DNA of 64,000 nucleotides, taken from NCBI GenBank assembly GCA_028564675.1, contig JAOVVO010000156.1, positions 1 through 64,000 on the forward strand, given 5' to 3'. The notes under the pieces were generated by a model. The model was given only the letters and a program-made list of their open reading frames with translations, did no database searches and had not been told where the DNA came from. Shown piece after piece: positions 1-11,760 of the stretch. How positions within the stretch are numbered: the stretch's first letter is position 1; every line of letters begins with the position of its first letter. Made by a program: the position numbers and the translations under genes. The DNA is from Onchocerca lupi. Lineage: Eukaryota; Nematoda; Chromadorea; Rhabditida; Onchocercidae.

Positions 1-274
1 GTCAAACTTTTTTTTCCGACTAATATTTGATTGAAAAATGAATATAGAGGAAAGCTTTGTTTACTCTTTAACTTTTCTGGTTTTTTTTTTTTCATTAATA
101 AAATTTTGGAATTTCATTGTGTTTCTCATTTGCGCGATTTTTTCATTTCATTACAAATAATTTGAATTGATTTCAATTCTCAAAAATATTTGCTGCTAAA
201 ATTATTATTGTAAGCAAAATATATCAATTACTTGGATTTTCATCTGATAAAACTTTTACCTGCGTTCGTTACAG

Positions 275-785
275 ATATCCCAGATTGGCTTCGTTTGTAC
301 TCTCGTGCCCCATATGAATTAGATTATTTGCTGGAGGTTGGTTCATCTTAATATTCTTGTAATTATTGTTTGTTTATAATATAAGCATGGACATTTTAAG
401 AAATAACCTTTCGAAATCCGTAGAGCAGCATAAATCTTAGTCGCTCTGATATGTTGTTAGCGGAGATAAGTTAAAGCTAAGTTACCATGCAAATCGCAAA
501 TCAGATATATCTTTTTGTTGACTCGGTCACTAATTTATTCTCCTTGTTGATCCTATTGAAAATTATGTCAATGACTAATTTTTCAAAAAAAGTTCTTGAA
601 ATGACTTACAGTGGCCATTATTCCGTCTATCGCAATTGGAGCAGTATGATAATCAGTTGATGAAGTTGTACAAGCAGGAAGGTATTGATATTGCAATCAA
701 ATATGAACGTTTTCGGCGTGAAATCAACCGTGAAATTGCACGACGCCACCAAAAATTTATGGCATCTGCTAATGTGCTTCAATAG
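275..785 (+). CDS. 3'-terminal exons of an unidentified gene (5' part outside the window)
   Basis: Two exons fit one reading frame. Exon 275-336 follows a TTACAG acceptor and ends before a GTTGGT donor. Exon 612-785 follows an acceptor ending ACAG and closes with TAG at 783-785. The join is in phase 0 and gives about 78 residues, running from IPDWLRLYSRAPYELDYLLE into WPLFRLSQLEQYDNQLMKLY. The last part is strongly charged, with many Arg, Lys and Glu (for example RRHQKF near the C terminus), and looks helical. I do not recognise the family. The upstream exons lie before the window. A small exon hidden between 337 and 611 cannot be excluded. Confidence 0.6.
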
Positions 786-2631
786 AAAAGTTCGTTATTT
801 GTTTTATTTTCGGGCAATTTTTTCAAAGAGGCGTTTCTTGCTTATTCACCAAAATAACTGTTCATTTGAAACTGTTGAAAATTTTCATAGTTTTGATGAT
901 TCCTATGAAATATAGGTTTTTACAATTTACTTCATTCAATTTTAAATAACTCTCGCGTAAATTCATAAATTCTGAATTCTTTTCCCTGGAAGATAATATT
1001 AATGTAGTAGCATATCCTACAAAGGAATCTATGCAATAATATTCGGTAGTAATAAAATTCAATTTTATCAATATACCAAAGATGTTCATATTTTTAAGCT
1101 GTTTATACATTTTATACATTCAAATATGTAGAACACATCAGTATTTAGTTTTGTTTCGTGGAAAATATTTTTTTCTGATCTTCATTCAAGATTTAAAACA
1201 AAATGTAAAGTCCTTTTAATAACTGTGCTATTGAAAAAGGATGTTTCGAAGTTACTAAATATCTTTTATGGTTACTTAGTAACCATAAAAATTTATCGAT
1301 CTAGCCAATTCTGAAAATATTCTTTCTCCATGTTTAGAATATATTTCATGTTGCCAACGTTCAAATATATTTTAGTAAATTACTCAGGTTAAATGTTAAA
1401 AAAAATTCTATTCCTTCTAGGAATATGTCCTGGAAAAAATGAAAATGCTCTCATAATGCATTAACTGGTTCATATTAAACTCATAATGTACTTACTGATT
1501 CATATAAAAATGTCACTTTGTCAAGTATTTATAAATTTCTTTTTCATATCCTGGGTTGGTTTGAGAAAAAAAATTCTTTTTTTTTATAATGCTCTTGGAA
1601 TGCCCAATTGTGCTCAGAATTTGCAAAATCTTTGCGATCCAATGTAATTGAAATCTCTGAGCTCATATAACGGTTTTGTTTTTCAACCTCATAGACTTAT
1701 TGTGTCTTATCACTATTTTTTGGCATACTGCCTTTTACTTTACGATATATCGTGTTTTATCATAATTTTTGGATGCTTATTCTGCTTCATAGTTTGAAAT
1801 CGGATTTTATACAGTTAGATTCCGATGTCATTATGAAGCGCAATGAAACATATAGTAATTTTATTTAATCAGTGCGCATTTATATATTTATTTTTTTTTT
1901 ATTAATGCCATATTTACGTGTTTATTAATCGTTATAAATAATAAAAATAACGGTATTGCTAGTTGAAATTGATAAATCTGTAGTAATACTATGGTGTTCC
2001 TATCAACTATAGCGAAAGCACGTAAATCTACTGGAAAGAATGATACAACAATGAAATCCACTACTTTTTCATAAGTACGGAAGTCAGGATCGGTTATCGC
2101 ATGAATTGAGAAGGGCAAATCGTTTAGTATAGTTATATGAAAGGTTGAATAAACTGTAAATGGAAATTCAAAATGATTAAAAAATACATAAAAAGTGATT
2201 TAAATGCAGTAGTTGGGGAAAAAAAAGCGATTGTATCTCAGTGAGATTAGGTTACTTATTCGAAGTAAGTGGAAGATATCTGAAGAGGACAAGAATGGAT
2301 CTGACAACTTGAATAATGTTCCTACTTGAACTTGAATGAGTTATTGACCTCTGAGATAGTCTTGAAAAGGAGATACTGTTGTATCCAAAGAATGTAATGA
2401 GCAAAGAAATAGGAGTGAGCACGGAAATCTTTTTGATGGTTCAGTGTCGTTGGATTTTTACAGGGTGCATCATCTAGCACTTTTTCAATTTTTCATTTAG
2501 GTGTCATGACGAGAGATATTTATTCAATGGAGACGCAGAGATGGAGAAACTTTAAAAACTGATAGAACCACTCATTGCCGAATGAAAATACATCGAAAGT
2601 GTACATAACGGAACGCGTGAAATAGTGTGAT
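786..2631. other. Intergenic, AT-rich; one perfect palindrome
   Basis: No exon chain could be built on either strand; the open frames here are short and lack splice-consistent partners. A 27-bp palindrome sits at 1264-1290 and is described separately. The last 150 bp precede the selenocysteine tRNA and would be expected to hold its external promoter elements. A weak TATA-like string lies at about 2602-2608. Confidence 0.5.
1264..1290. repeat. Palindrome, 13-bp arms
   Basis: TTTTATGGTTACT (1264-1276) is followed by one T and then its exact reverse complement AGTAACCATAAAA (1278-1290). It can form a cruciform or hairpin, or bind a dimeric protein. It is not next to a recognised gene start. Confidence 0.85.
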
Positions 2632-2718
2632 GCCTGGATGAATCTTGGTGGTCCGAGATGCAGGCTTCAAACCTGTAGCCGTCTGGCGACGGAGTGGTTC
2701 GATTCCACCTTCCGGGTG
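2632..2718 (+). tRNA. tRNA-Sec: Selenocysteine tRNA (anticodon TCA)
   Basis: An 87-nt sequence with all the unusual features of eukaryotic tRNA-Sec. The acceptor arm is long (9 positions, 2632-2640 with 2709-2717, including G-U pairs and one U-U), and the discriminator is G. The D arm is long (ATCTTGG/CCGAGAT around a 4-nt TGGT loop). The anticodon stem-loop carries CTTCAAA with anticodon TCA at 2667-2669. The variable arm is long (CCGTC-TGGC-GACGG, 2679-2692). The T stem is only 4 bp (GTGG/CCAC) with loop TTCGATT. GGTTCGATTCC is a perfect B box. A T4 run at 2744-2747 could be the Pol III terminator. The tRNA delivers Sec at in-frame UGA codons. A Ser or suppressor identity is unlikely given the 9+4 fold. 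Confidence 0.95.
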
Positions 2719-3219
2719 TTATATCCATCATCTGATTGAAGCGTTTTCCTAATAGGCAGATTTCTCGCTCACCTTTTCCTATTCACAAAAATAAGAAAGT
2801 ACCGCAGATCGGTTCGGATTCCACTTCTGAATCGCCGTTTGCAACAATATCGTTCTGAACTAAACGACCATTCTGTTAGCTTCAATGACAAATGAAACGA
2901 AGTCACGTTCGGACAGGTTATACATCGAGCTACTGCTTCTTTACTGAGGTAGTTTTTCGATTCAGATCCCAGCATTGATAAAATCCTGGAGTCTGAATCG
3001 AAAAGTTATGATGTAAAGGTTGGTTCAAAAATGAAAAAAGTTGAACGAAATTCTATTTTATTCAAACATTTAATATTTCATGTAAAATCTTATTAATAAT
3101 AGAAGAAATATCTGTTGAAAACTTCGGATATCGATACAATAAATACATTTTGAAATACAGAAAAATCATAAGTAATAATAAATAATTCTAAATAGTTAAT
3201 AACATATGCACTTATCCAA

Positions 3220-5762
3220 TTAATAGAAAATAATATGTGCTTTACTTTTATTAACATGCAATTGAATGCCAGTAGTTGCGCGTTTGTAACGTGTTTTCCG
3301 CCTGACAAAGTACCATTCCATGAAAATTGCTAAGAATGATAAGAGAATGCAAAAGATAAATATATGGATAGCCCAGGAGGGCACGACATGTAACCGAAAA
3401 CCACCATCCAGAAGGCAGAATTCGCGTAGTGAATGACCAAGTTGTTCGATCAGATCAGCGATTACCAAATGCAACGGCCAACCTATACCTTATCTTCTTA
3501 TCATTACCATTTACAGCGATTACCGTTCGTTTTGTTCACAAGTCAAAAATTGATTCAATTTTACGTCTTTTGGAGAATTTTATGGTTTTTCGAAAGTTTT
3601 AGTTTTTGAAATTATTCCTTTGTAGTAATTGTCCAATCATTCGTCATTGAAACAGATAAGATTGACAACAAGCATGAATATGCCTTGATCTTAATGTCTT
3701 TAAAGAGCATTCACCTAATTCTTCCATTTTCTCTACTCACTCCCTCTAAAGTTCGATAGTTAAAAATTAAATGAAAATTTCGAGATGTCATTCATGTTAC
3801 CTTGAAGAATATTGTTTACACATTCTGACTGAATGTTAAACATTGAAGAAAGCAGCCGAAAGTTATCTGAAAATATTTTATCAATCATGAATTAGGAAAT
3901 TCGACAAATTGTTCAGATTGTTGCTGAAATATGCTTCTAGGGACAACCGATAGACAACAGGACCGCCAAACTCAGAGTACATAATCAGCCATCAAAAGTG
4001 AGTGAAACGATACTGCAGCGAATGGACGGAACTAGGCATTGCAAGGACAGTAGCAATGGAAAGCATCGATTTGCAAGCATGCAAAAATGCACGATGACAA
4101 TCTCAGTGAGAAGAAAATGTGCAATCGTAATCCATAACTTGTCATATTGTTAATTTATCAAGATTACTGTGTTTCGAAAGTGACATTTCTTCTTCAATCT
4201 TTGAAGTTCTCACTTCTCACTACTTTACTTCTCATTCTGATAACATTTCAAAATTAACTGAGCATGTTCATTTTTATCACTAAAAAATTAACAAACCAGT
4301 GTAAATTTTAACATAAGGTAGTTTCCGAACATCGTTCACTAAGCCATCAAGAATGATTATAGCTAGAATATTTGGTTGATTGTAGATTGTATCCTCAAGA
4401 AACCAACGCTTATATAGAGTCGAAGCATAAATCTAAAGTGTATCATTGAAAATTTTAATTCTTTTTCCAATTTTAAATGAAAGTTCGAAATTTCTTACAC
4501 TGTAGAATGTCTGGTACAATCTGAGGTTCTTTGCTTACGGTTTTACCTTTATAAAAGTTCGAGCACTAATGACGAATTGCTGTATCTTCTCGGCATTCAT
4601 ATGAATGTATTCATCATCAAACAAGCAACCATATTCATGTTTATTGCTGTATATAATCGATGAACTTGTTGGAGGTGCCAACTGGCGTACTAAAATTATG
4701 AACTTGTGCTGCACTTTTAAGTAAAATGTTCGAATTATTGACTTTTATTACGTGCAGATGACTTCAGTAAATTTCTCATATCAATAAAGCGAACATTATT
4801 CTTACATAATTGAATAGTTCAGTTGACCAAAAAAGTGTAAATTAAATATTATCTTAATCAAAGTTTTCGCCTCAAAATTTTTTGCCATATCAAATGAAGC
4901 TGTGAATCTTGTGTCAATAAAGGAATATTCCATCTTTTGCAAACATAAAATGGAGTAAGAAATGTTAAATAAAGACTTTTATAAATATATGCTTCCGAGT
5001 AAATAAATTTAAATAAGATAATAATTTTTGCCATAACTGCAAAAATTTATTAAAAATTTTATCCTTTGATTTATTAAACGTAATTGAAAATAATGTGATC
5101 AAATTTAACGGAAATCATCTTACCAACAAGTATGCCCAATGTAAGCGAAGAATCATTTCTGACCAGCACTGACTTAAATTTTTCGAATGCTTCTAGAATA
5201 ATTGTGGAACCAGAATCACTGAGTTGCTGATGTAAATCACAAATGAACGGAAGATGAGGCATCAGATTACAGTACGAACGAAACTAAATTAAACATTCCT
5301 TGATCCATAGATTTTAATTGACTGATATGTTTAAAAATATGTTTTATTGCATTTTTCATTTATGCCAATAAATTTTGTGCACAAAAGCATGAAGATAATC
5401 AGTAGTGGCTGTAATTAATTAGATGCTTGAAGTTTTATTAATTTCTAGATTTTCAAAACAAATAACCAACCTGGAGAGGTTGATAGAGTGGTGATGGAAA
5501 TGTACATGGTGAAAAACTCGGTAGATGTGGCGTATGTGCTGCCCTAATCACAAATTTACTAAATATGTAAAAAACAGTGGTCAATAAATTTTTCATATCC
5601 ATGGAATTGGAACTTCAATTGTTGCTGTTGCTGATGGTGATGCTCAGAAACTTGCTCCTGATGATACCCTGACTGATCATCTTGCATTTCTCCGTGGCAT
5701 GTTTTCATAGAGCATGAAAACTTCGGTAAAGGTTTTATATTTCTGGAAATAAAGTATTTCAT
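3220..5762 (-). CDS. Unidentified protein, predicted C-terminal membrane anchor
   Basis: I do not recognise this gene. Seven exons, read down the minus strand, join with matching phases: 5762-5614, 5543-5471, 5283-5124, 4689-4547, 4432-4313, 4101-4014 and 3482-3220 (stop). The model is about 331 residues. The N-terminal 50 residues are polar, with a His/Gln run (HHHQQQQQ). A conserved-looking middle follows (FRSYCNLMPHLPF, EAFEKFKSVL, FVISARTFIKIYASTLYKRW, LAIIILDGLVNDVRKL). The last exon holds one hydrophobic segment of about 22 residues followed by RRKTRYKR, as in an anchor with a basic cytosolic tail. The middle exons have good sites. The last two joins (donor GTATCG at 4013, acceptor TATAG at 3483) are weak. 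The start codon at 5762 is the first ATG in frame. An upstream exon spliced at 5742 is also possible. Confidence 0.5.
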
Positions 5763-8700
5763 TCACTTTTCACTTTGTGATCACAAACAAGCTTGTCGAA
5801 AAATAAAATATCAAAGAAAATCGGTATATCTTTCAAATTCATTCATTGTAACGTCTGCAATAAAAGAAGGATTCTTAATTTTCTGTTAGGTCAATCAAAA
5901 GAACAAAATTATGTGCTATTTGTCAATTTTGAGTGATTAGATGGGTAGAGAAAGGAAATACTGAAATTCATATGTAACAATAATGGTACTATTGATTCAA
6001 TTATGTGTAAATGCCTACATTTAATAATGTTTTCATTTTTTTTGGCTGTGTTAAAACACTATTATCAGAGGATTAAACAAATGATATCGAAGGAAGAAAG
6101 GAGAAGTGATAAAGAGGTGTTAAGTGATGTTAAGAAGATAAGCGAATTAGTTACTAGCTTTCTATAAAAGTGAAAATTTATTTAATAAAGAAATACCATA
6201 TGAATAAAAGATTGTCGTGCCTGAAGCAAACGGTTATCAAGCCAAGTATATATTAGCAATGGTGATGTATTTAAACGTCATCTCAGTTATTTTACCAAAA
6301 GGCCAGGATTTTCTCATTCTCAAGGAAATGTGAATTTTTCAATTGAAATTTAAAGCTCTTTTTACATCTAAAAATCTGGAAAATTAATTTTTAATTTTAA
6401 TAAAAATGAGAAAGGTAATAAAATTCAATTTTTTGTTTTTTTGAAAAAAAATAGTCGCTAAAGCATTAAGATTTCATTTGAAGTTTTTTGCCTATAAATA
6501 GAGAAATTTTTCAAATTTAAGCAGACAAAGAAAAAGGAATAAAATATCGAAATGGAAATTACTGAAATCTCATTTTCTTATTTCGTTTTATGATTGATTT
6601 ATGGCAGTCAAAGAAGTAATTCATTGAATACGAAAAAAAATTTTGTATGCAAAAGGAATTTTTCGCAGAAATATTAGAAATGTATGGTATGAAACTAATA
6701 TGGAAAAGATTTGATTCAAATCTTAAAAGTTATAAAAAAGCTAATCGAATCTTTATCTTTCAAATTTTTCAAAACTTAGATCAAAATTTGCTTTGCAATG
6801 CGTGTAAAATGATATCAAGACAAGCAATTATGGTTCCGAATGTCAACCCATCTATTCTATCCAATTTTATTGCTTCCGGTGTAGTTAAGTACATTGAAAA
6901 CATAATGGAACTTTTATGAATTTCTATTTTAACTGTTGCTTAGAAACTGATATAGCTGAAAGGCATCGCAATCCATGCGTGTGCACTTACGTGGATGCAT
7001 ATCTCAGCCATCCGAAGTTTTTGTATCAACTGCAAAAGCAGTAGAAAAATGGAAAATAAATAAATAAGAAAGTCATTTTCTGCAGGTCAGGGAAACAACT
7101 CAAGTGAAATTCTCTAATTAAAGCCTTGGAAGTGTCAGTGCAATTTCAAAAAATTATATGCATTTACAATGAAGAATTATAGATGCGAAGCATTTCAAAA
7201 GCTGTATTAACGCAGTCTATGAAAGACTTGATTTTTTTAGATATAAAGAATAAAATCTCATGATTTATTTGGCTAATTCCGAAGAAAAGTTTACAAAAAT
7301 TTTTAAATTTGACAATCTAAAAAATTTAATCTGATTTAAAATATTTTAAGCATGAAAAGAGATGAAAAAAAAATAAGGAAATTTGAAATATTTCTATAAA
7401 TCGTTCACATTTGAATTAGTTACGGATCATTATGTTCCAAGGAATAATGCTAGCATGGATTCCTAAAGCATTCTTTCGGTTTGTTTTGTTTTTATTATTG
7501 ATTTAATCCACTTTAAACAATCTTGGAAAGTTCCCATACTACCTTTTGCGAGACATATTCTTAGATTTTTCAAATATAAATTTATATAAATTTTTTGTGC
7601 TCTAAATATAGTATAAAATTTGCTATGCAAAATTACTTTCAGATTACTTGTTAGTATTAAAGTAAATTTCTATATGCGATCTGCTGCGTAAGTCACGCAA
7701 AGTAATGTTGATATTTGAATTTTAAAATGTTAGTTCTCTGATACGACTCTCAAGAGTAGAATAGCTAAAATTAATATCAGCAAAAGTCCCCATTCTTGTT
7801 TGCGAAACTCTTTCTGATTATGAATTCCAAAGTATTAATTTTTATGAATTCATGAAAAGAAAAGTGAATAAAAGTGAATTATATCAATTAGAAAAAATTT
7901 GATTCAATTAAAGTGACATTTCGATATTTTAGAAAGATTAGTATGAAATTTAGTGCACAATAATCAAATTACTCTCTATTTTGCAAAAAAAAAAAAAAGA
8001 GCAGCAATGCCATCATCAAGCAATTAATTGACATATTTATTACAAACTTTTTATTCCTAACGTTTCTATACTCTATGAAATACAATTCAAAGCGATACTT
8101 CGTCATAACTTCATATCAATGATAAAATGAATTCTAATGAATATTGAACTGTCACTTCAATTGAATCAAACAAAATTGCAAGTTAATGGAAATGACAAAA
8201 ATGAAATAATGGAAGCAATAATAAGGTATAGCGTATTTTCTAATTATGTGAATCATACAACATCGTAATATGACAAAGATGTGACATATTGAAGTGTAAA
8301 TGCAAAACGATAATTAAAATAAGATATCTTAAAATTAGTGTTTTTTTATAAAATGTTTCTAAAAATCATTTACTTATTAAAAAAGAGATTTCACCTTATA
8401 TAAAGCTACCGTCACTGAACAAGAAGTCAAAAAGTATTTTTATTTAGTATGGATTTGCATTTTAATAGTGGTAATTCTGTGTCTGATAAGTAATTATTAC
8501 CTTAATGAACGTTTACTATATGATATACCTTCAGCTTCATTACCAAATCATAAATGACATATTACTTCTTTAGCCATGTTAATATTGCCATTATTTTTCA
8601 GGAAAACACAGAGATTTCTCCAATAAAAACATGATAGAAACTAATTTATCTTATTTAGATAATTGGTTTTTTTTTTTTATTTGACAGCATTATCTATAAG

Positions 8701-9476
8701 CAAATAAAATGCAGATTTAAACAGAATTATTTATCTCTCTTCTAGGATTCTATCATTGATCTATGCCTGTTTTTTATGCAAATCAACTAAATCACTTCAT
8801 CTACGATGATTTAAAAGTTGTGAAATGCGAAAAATTAAGTTTAGCTGCTGAAATTCTTCAAATTATTAGATCAATTCACTTCATTGATTTCTAAAAGTGT
8901 ACTTTCAAGACTTTCATTTGTAAAATTTAATTCAAATTTATTTTTGTTTTGTTAAACAACGGTAATACGGCTAATGATATTGATCTGTTCATGATAATAT
9001 TAATTTCTTACAGTAATGTTTTATGGATGCTAATCTGTCAAATAAAATTCATCGCTGCAGATTATAAATTGCATCAGGCGCGAATATTCTTGAAACAAAT
9101 ATCTTGAAAATCTGATAAGAGATCTTCTGACATATTTATCATCAGCTTTGTTGAAATAGTCTCGTGATGTTGATGCATATGCAGAGCTTTTATTATCGTC
9201 AATACACATTATTCAATCCATTCATGTGTTATTTATGATTATAATTGATTGGCCTTGTCGAGATCATTCGAAGTTTGCTTGAAATCTTTAGAATATTCAT
9301 CATCTTCCTTTAACAATATTTATCCACTTCAACTTCCAAAAAAGATGAGATGAGGAATTGAAATGATGAGGTTACAGTACCAAAATATATATATTTTTTC
9401 TATTTTTATTCATTTATTTATTTATTTATTTTTTTTGAAGTCTTTTATAACTAAGATGGGAAAAACATGATAACAT

Positions 9477-9507
<31 letters not shown>

Positions 9508-10766
9508 TGAAATTTTGGTTTGATGTAAGATTAAAAGAACATTGGCATTAGTTCAATTTTCATCCATTACGTTTATTACTTTGTTGTTATTTCATGTCAA
9601 CTTTTAATAATTCCACTTACACTTTATGGCTTTACTCGTTATCATAATGTTCTCTTCCATTCAAATATCATTTTGCTTTCTTGGCTATTGAAAATTTTAA
9701 ATAAAAAATTCACTGCTATGTATAAAAAAAAGGACGAACTGTAACTTAATTAACTTAACTTAAAGTTAAAATATTTGGATGCCTTGGAATTGCAAAATAT
9801 TTGGAAAAGCAAGAGCATTTTATTTTCACTATCTTATAAAAAAATTATATGGGTATAAATTTTAAAAATAACTTGTTATTTTCTATGTCTTTCTCCAAAA
9901 CATATTATAAAATATTTATAGTTGAGACAATAATTACTTTTCTGACTCATAAAGTTAAATAATGATCGCTAATAAATTATTCATTTTAATGAATTTTGTC
10001 TAAAATATTTTTCTTTAATGGAAAATTTTGTTGGAAGTTTTGCTAAAGTAATGTAACAATCAAAAATACCTCAAAGCAATCAAAAATATCTCAAAAAAGC
10101 TTTTAAAAAAAAGTATTGATTATTCGCCATATCCTTGACCAAGTGATGAATGACACGGAAAAAACCTCTCACCACCTTTGTAATAATATTATATTGGTTA
10201 CAATATTAATCATTTTGATAAATTAGCAGTCATTTAGCTTCACATGCATTTTAATGCGCTACGATTGCAAAAATGAGCCCTTAAAAAAGAATATTATTAT
10301 TCCCTGCTATTTTAGTTAACTTTATTATGTAAAATAATTTTTTTAAAAGAGAAAAAGCTAAACAAAAAATTAAATAATCCATAAAAAGATAGTGTTAAAC
10401 GAAAAAATTAACATGGCATCAGCGATTCGATGAGCAATTAGCTCTGAAATAAATAAATATTTTGTTTATATGGGAATAAACTTAAAATCAAAAAGTCAAT
10501 ATTGATTAGAAGAAAGAAATACGATACGGTTATTAAGCATTTGAAATTTCTCTGAAAAAATTGGAAATTTATAAATATAAACAGAATATCATTTATATAT
10601 TAATACTTAAAAAAAAAAAAAGGATAATATATATTATATTATAAATGTACGATATATCTTAATAAAAAAGATTTTTTTTTCTAATTTTTCCAAAAGAAAT
10701 TTCAAATGTATCTTCCATATCTTATATCTTATTTTAATATATTATATATCTTATATAATCTACTAA

Positions 10767-10789
10767 GATAAGATATAATATATCTTATC
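10767..10789. promoter_or_regulatory. Inverted GATA-site pair (candidate)
   Basis: GATAAGATA (10767-10775), a 5-bp TAATA spacer, then its exact reverse complement TATCTTATC (10781-10789). Read from the minus strand the block begins TGATAAGATA, which contains the core bound by nematode intestinal GATA factors. It lies about 1 kb upstream of the dehydratase start codon. A role is an inference; the surroundings are AT-rich enough for chance palindromes. Confidence 0.35.
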
Positions 10790-11653
10790 AAAATCTAAAA
10801 TCGATAATTTTGGCAACATGCTGGACTAAATCATCGAGGGACAACGGTGGGATAAAATATAAAATTTCGTTATCTAAGTTAACATAATAACTTGCAATGT
10901 TTAGTTGTGGATAATTTTTTGTGTGTATGCCGGGAATAAATCATTATAATGTTTCCAATGAATTCTTGAAGAGAGCATATTATGAATAAAAGAAATGAAG
11001 AGATGTATCTAATAAAACAAATAACAAACTTTAAAACTTGGATGAGCATGGCAAGCAGCAACTTGACAGAATCAGACTTCTTTAAATTTCCCGAGGAATA
11101 ATATTACTCCAGCCTTTTTACATTTTCTTCTCTCTCTCAAAAAAAAGAGACAACTCGACCGCATACTCTAATATCCTCTAATGTTTGCTTTATCTTATTT
11201 CAACATTTTACCTCTTATTAATTATTCATCCCACTGCGATCCAACCTAGTCCATTAGTTGAAGTTGAACAAAAGTGTTAAATAAAATTGTCTCTGAGATA
11301 TAATTCAATCAGAATGCTCTTTACTGAATGTTGCGTGTCTTTTCTAATGATATGACTAGAAAAAAAAAAAGTAAAACGTGAAAGTGATAATTCCAGTCGA
11401 TTTATCTCGAGATGTCAGAATTAATGGTAAGAAATTATCGTTCAGATGCAATTCAAAAAGACATTACTGAAAAGCACATCCCTCTCTCATTTCCTAAAAG
11501 ATTTGACCTTTTGCTCTCAAACATGCCAAAGATACTTCTCGAGAGCAAAGGTTATTTTGTTTGCGCGCTTCGACCACCCTAAATATACCGCAACGTACGA
11601 TCGCTCGTAAACGAAGTTTGTTACCTTTTTTTGAAAGATCGGAAGCGAGGTTA

Positions 11654-11675
11654 GGGAGCGGAGGGGTGGGGGGGG
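11654..11675 (+). other. G-quadruplex-prone G run in promoter region
   Basis: In a window with few G runs, this has GGG, GGGG and an uninterrupted G8 separated by 6- and 1-nt loops. That satisfies the usual four-tract G3+ rule if the G8 supplies two tracts. It lies about 90 bp upstream of the dehydratase ATG, on the coding strand. Confidence 0.6.
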
Positions 11676-11710
11676 CTAAGTGATTGCATAGGGATGGTTT
11701 CCTGTTGTCA

Positions 11711-11716
11711 TTTCAG
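11711..11716 (+). promoter_or_regulatory. Candidate spliced-leader trans-splice acceptor
   Basis: TTTCAG preceded by CCTGTTGTCA matches the nematode acceptor consensus. It sits 44 bp before the ATG at 11761, with no matching upstream donor or exon seen. It could equally be a cis acceptor for a 5' UTR exon. Confidence 0.45.
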
Positions 11717-11760
11717 GGTGATAAGTTGGTGGCTTGGTGATAAGAGTTGCGGAGGACATT

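Larger units (their letters stand above)
5763..11710. other. Long AT-rich gene-poor interval
   Basis: No convincing exon chain. There are homopolymer runs (A27 near 9480), AT-dinucleotide stretches (10600-10800) and short open frames with biased Lys/Ile/Phe composition. A GATA-containing palindrome lies at 10767-10789. Sequence becomes markedly more GC-rich from about 11560 toward the start of the dehydratase gene, which suggests its promoter. Confidence 0.5.

Noticed and set aside
6647..6919. 90-residue plus-strand open frame starting with ATG
   Set aside because: AT-driven Lys/Ile/Asn-rich composition, no family likeness and no splice partners.
9479..9507. Poly-A run with nearby A/T homopolymers, considered as a retroposon tail
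   Set aside because: No target-site duplication or body sequence; such runs occur throughout the window.
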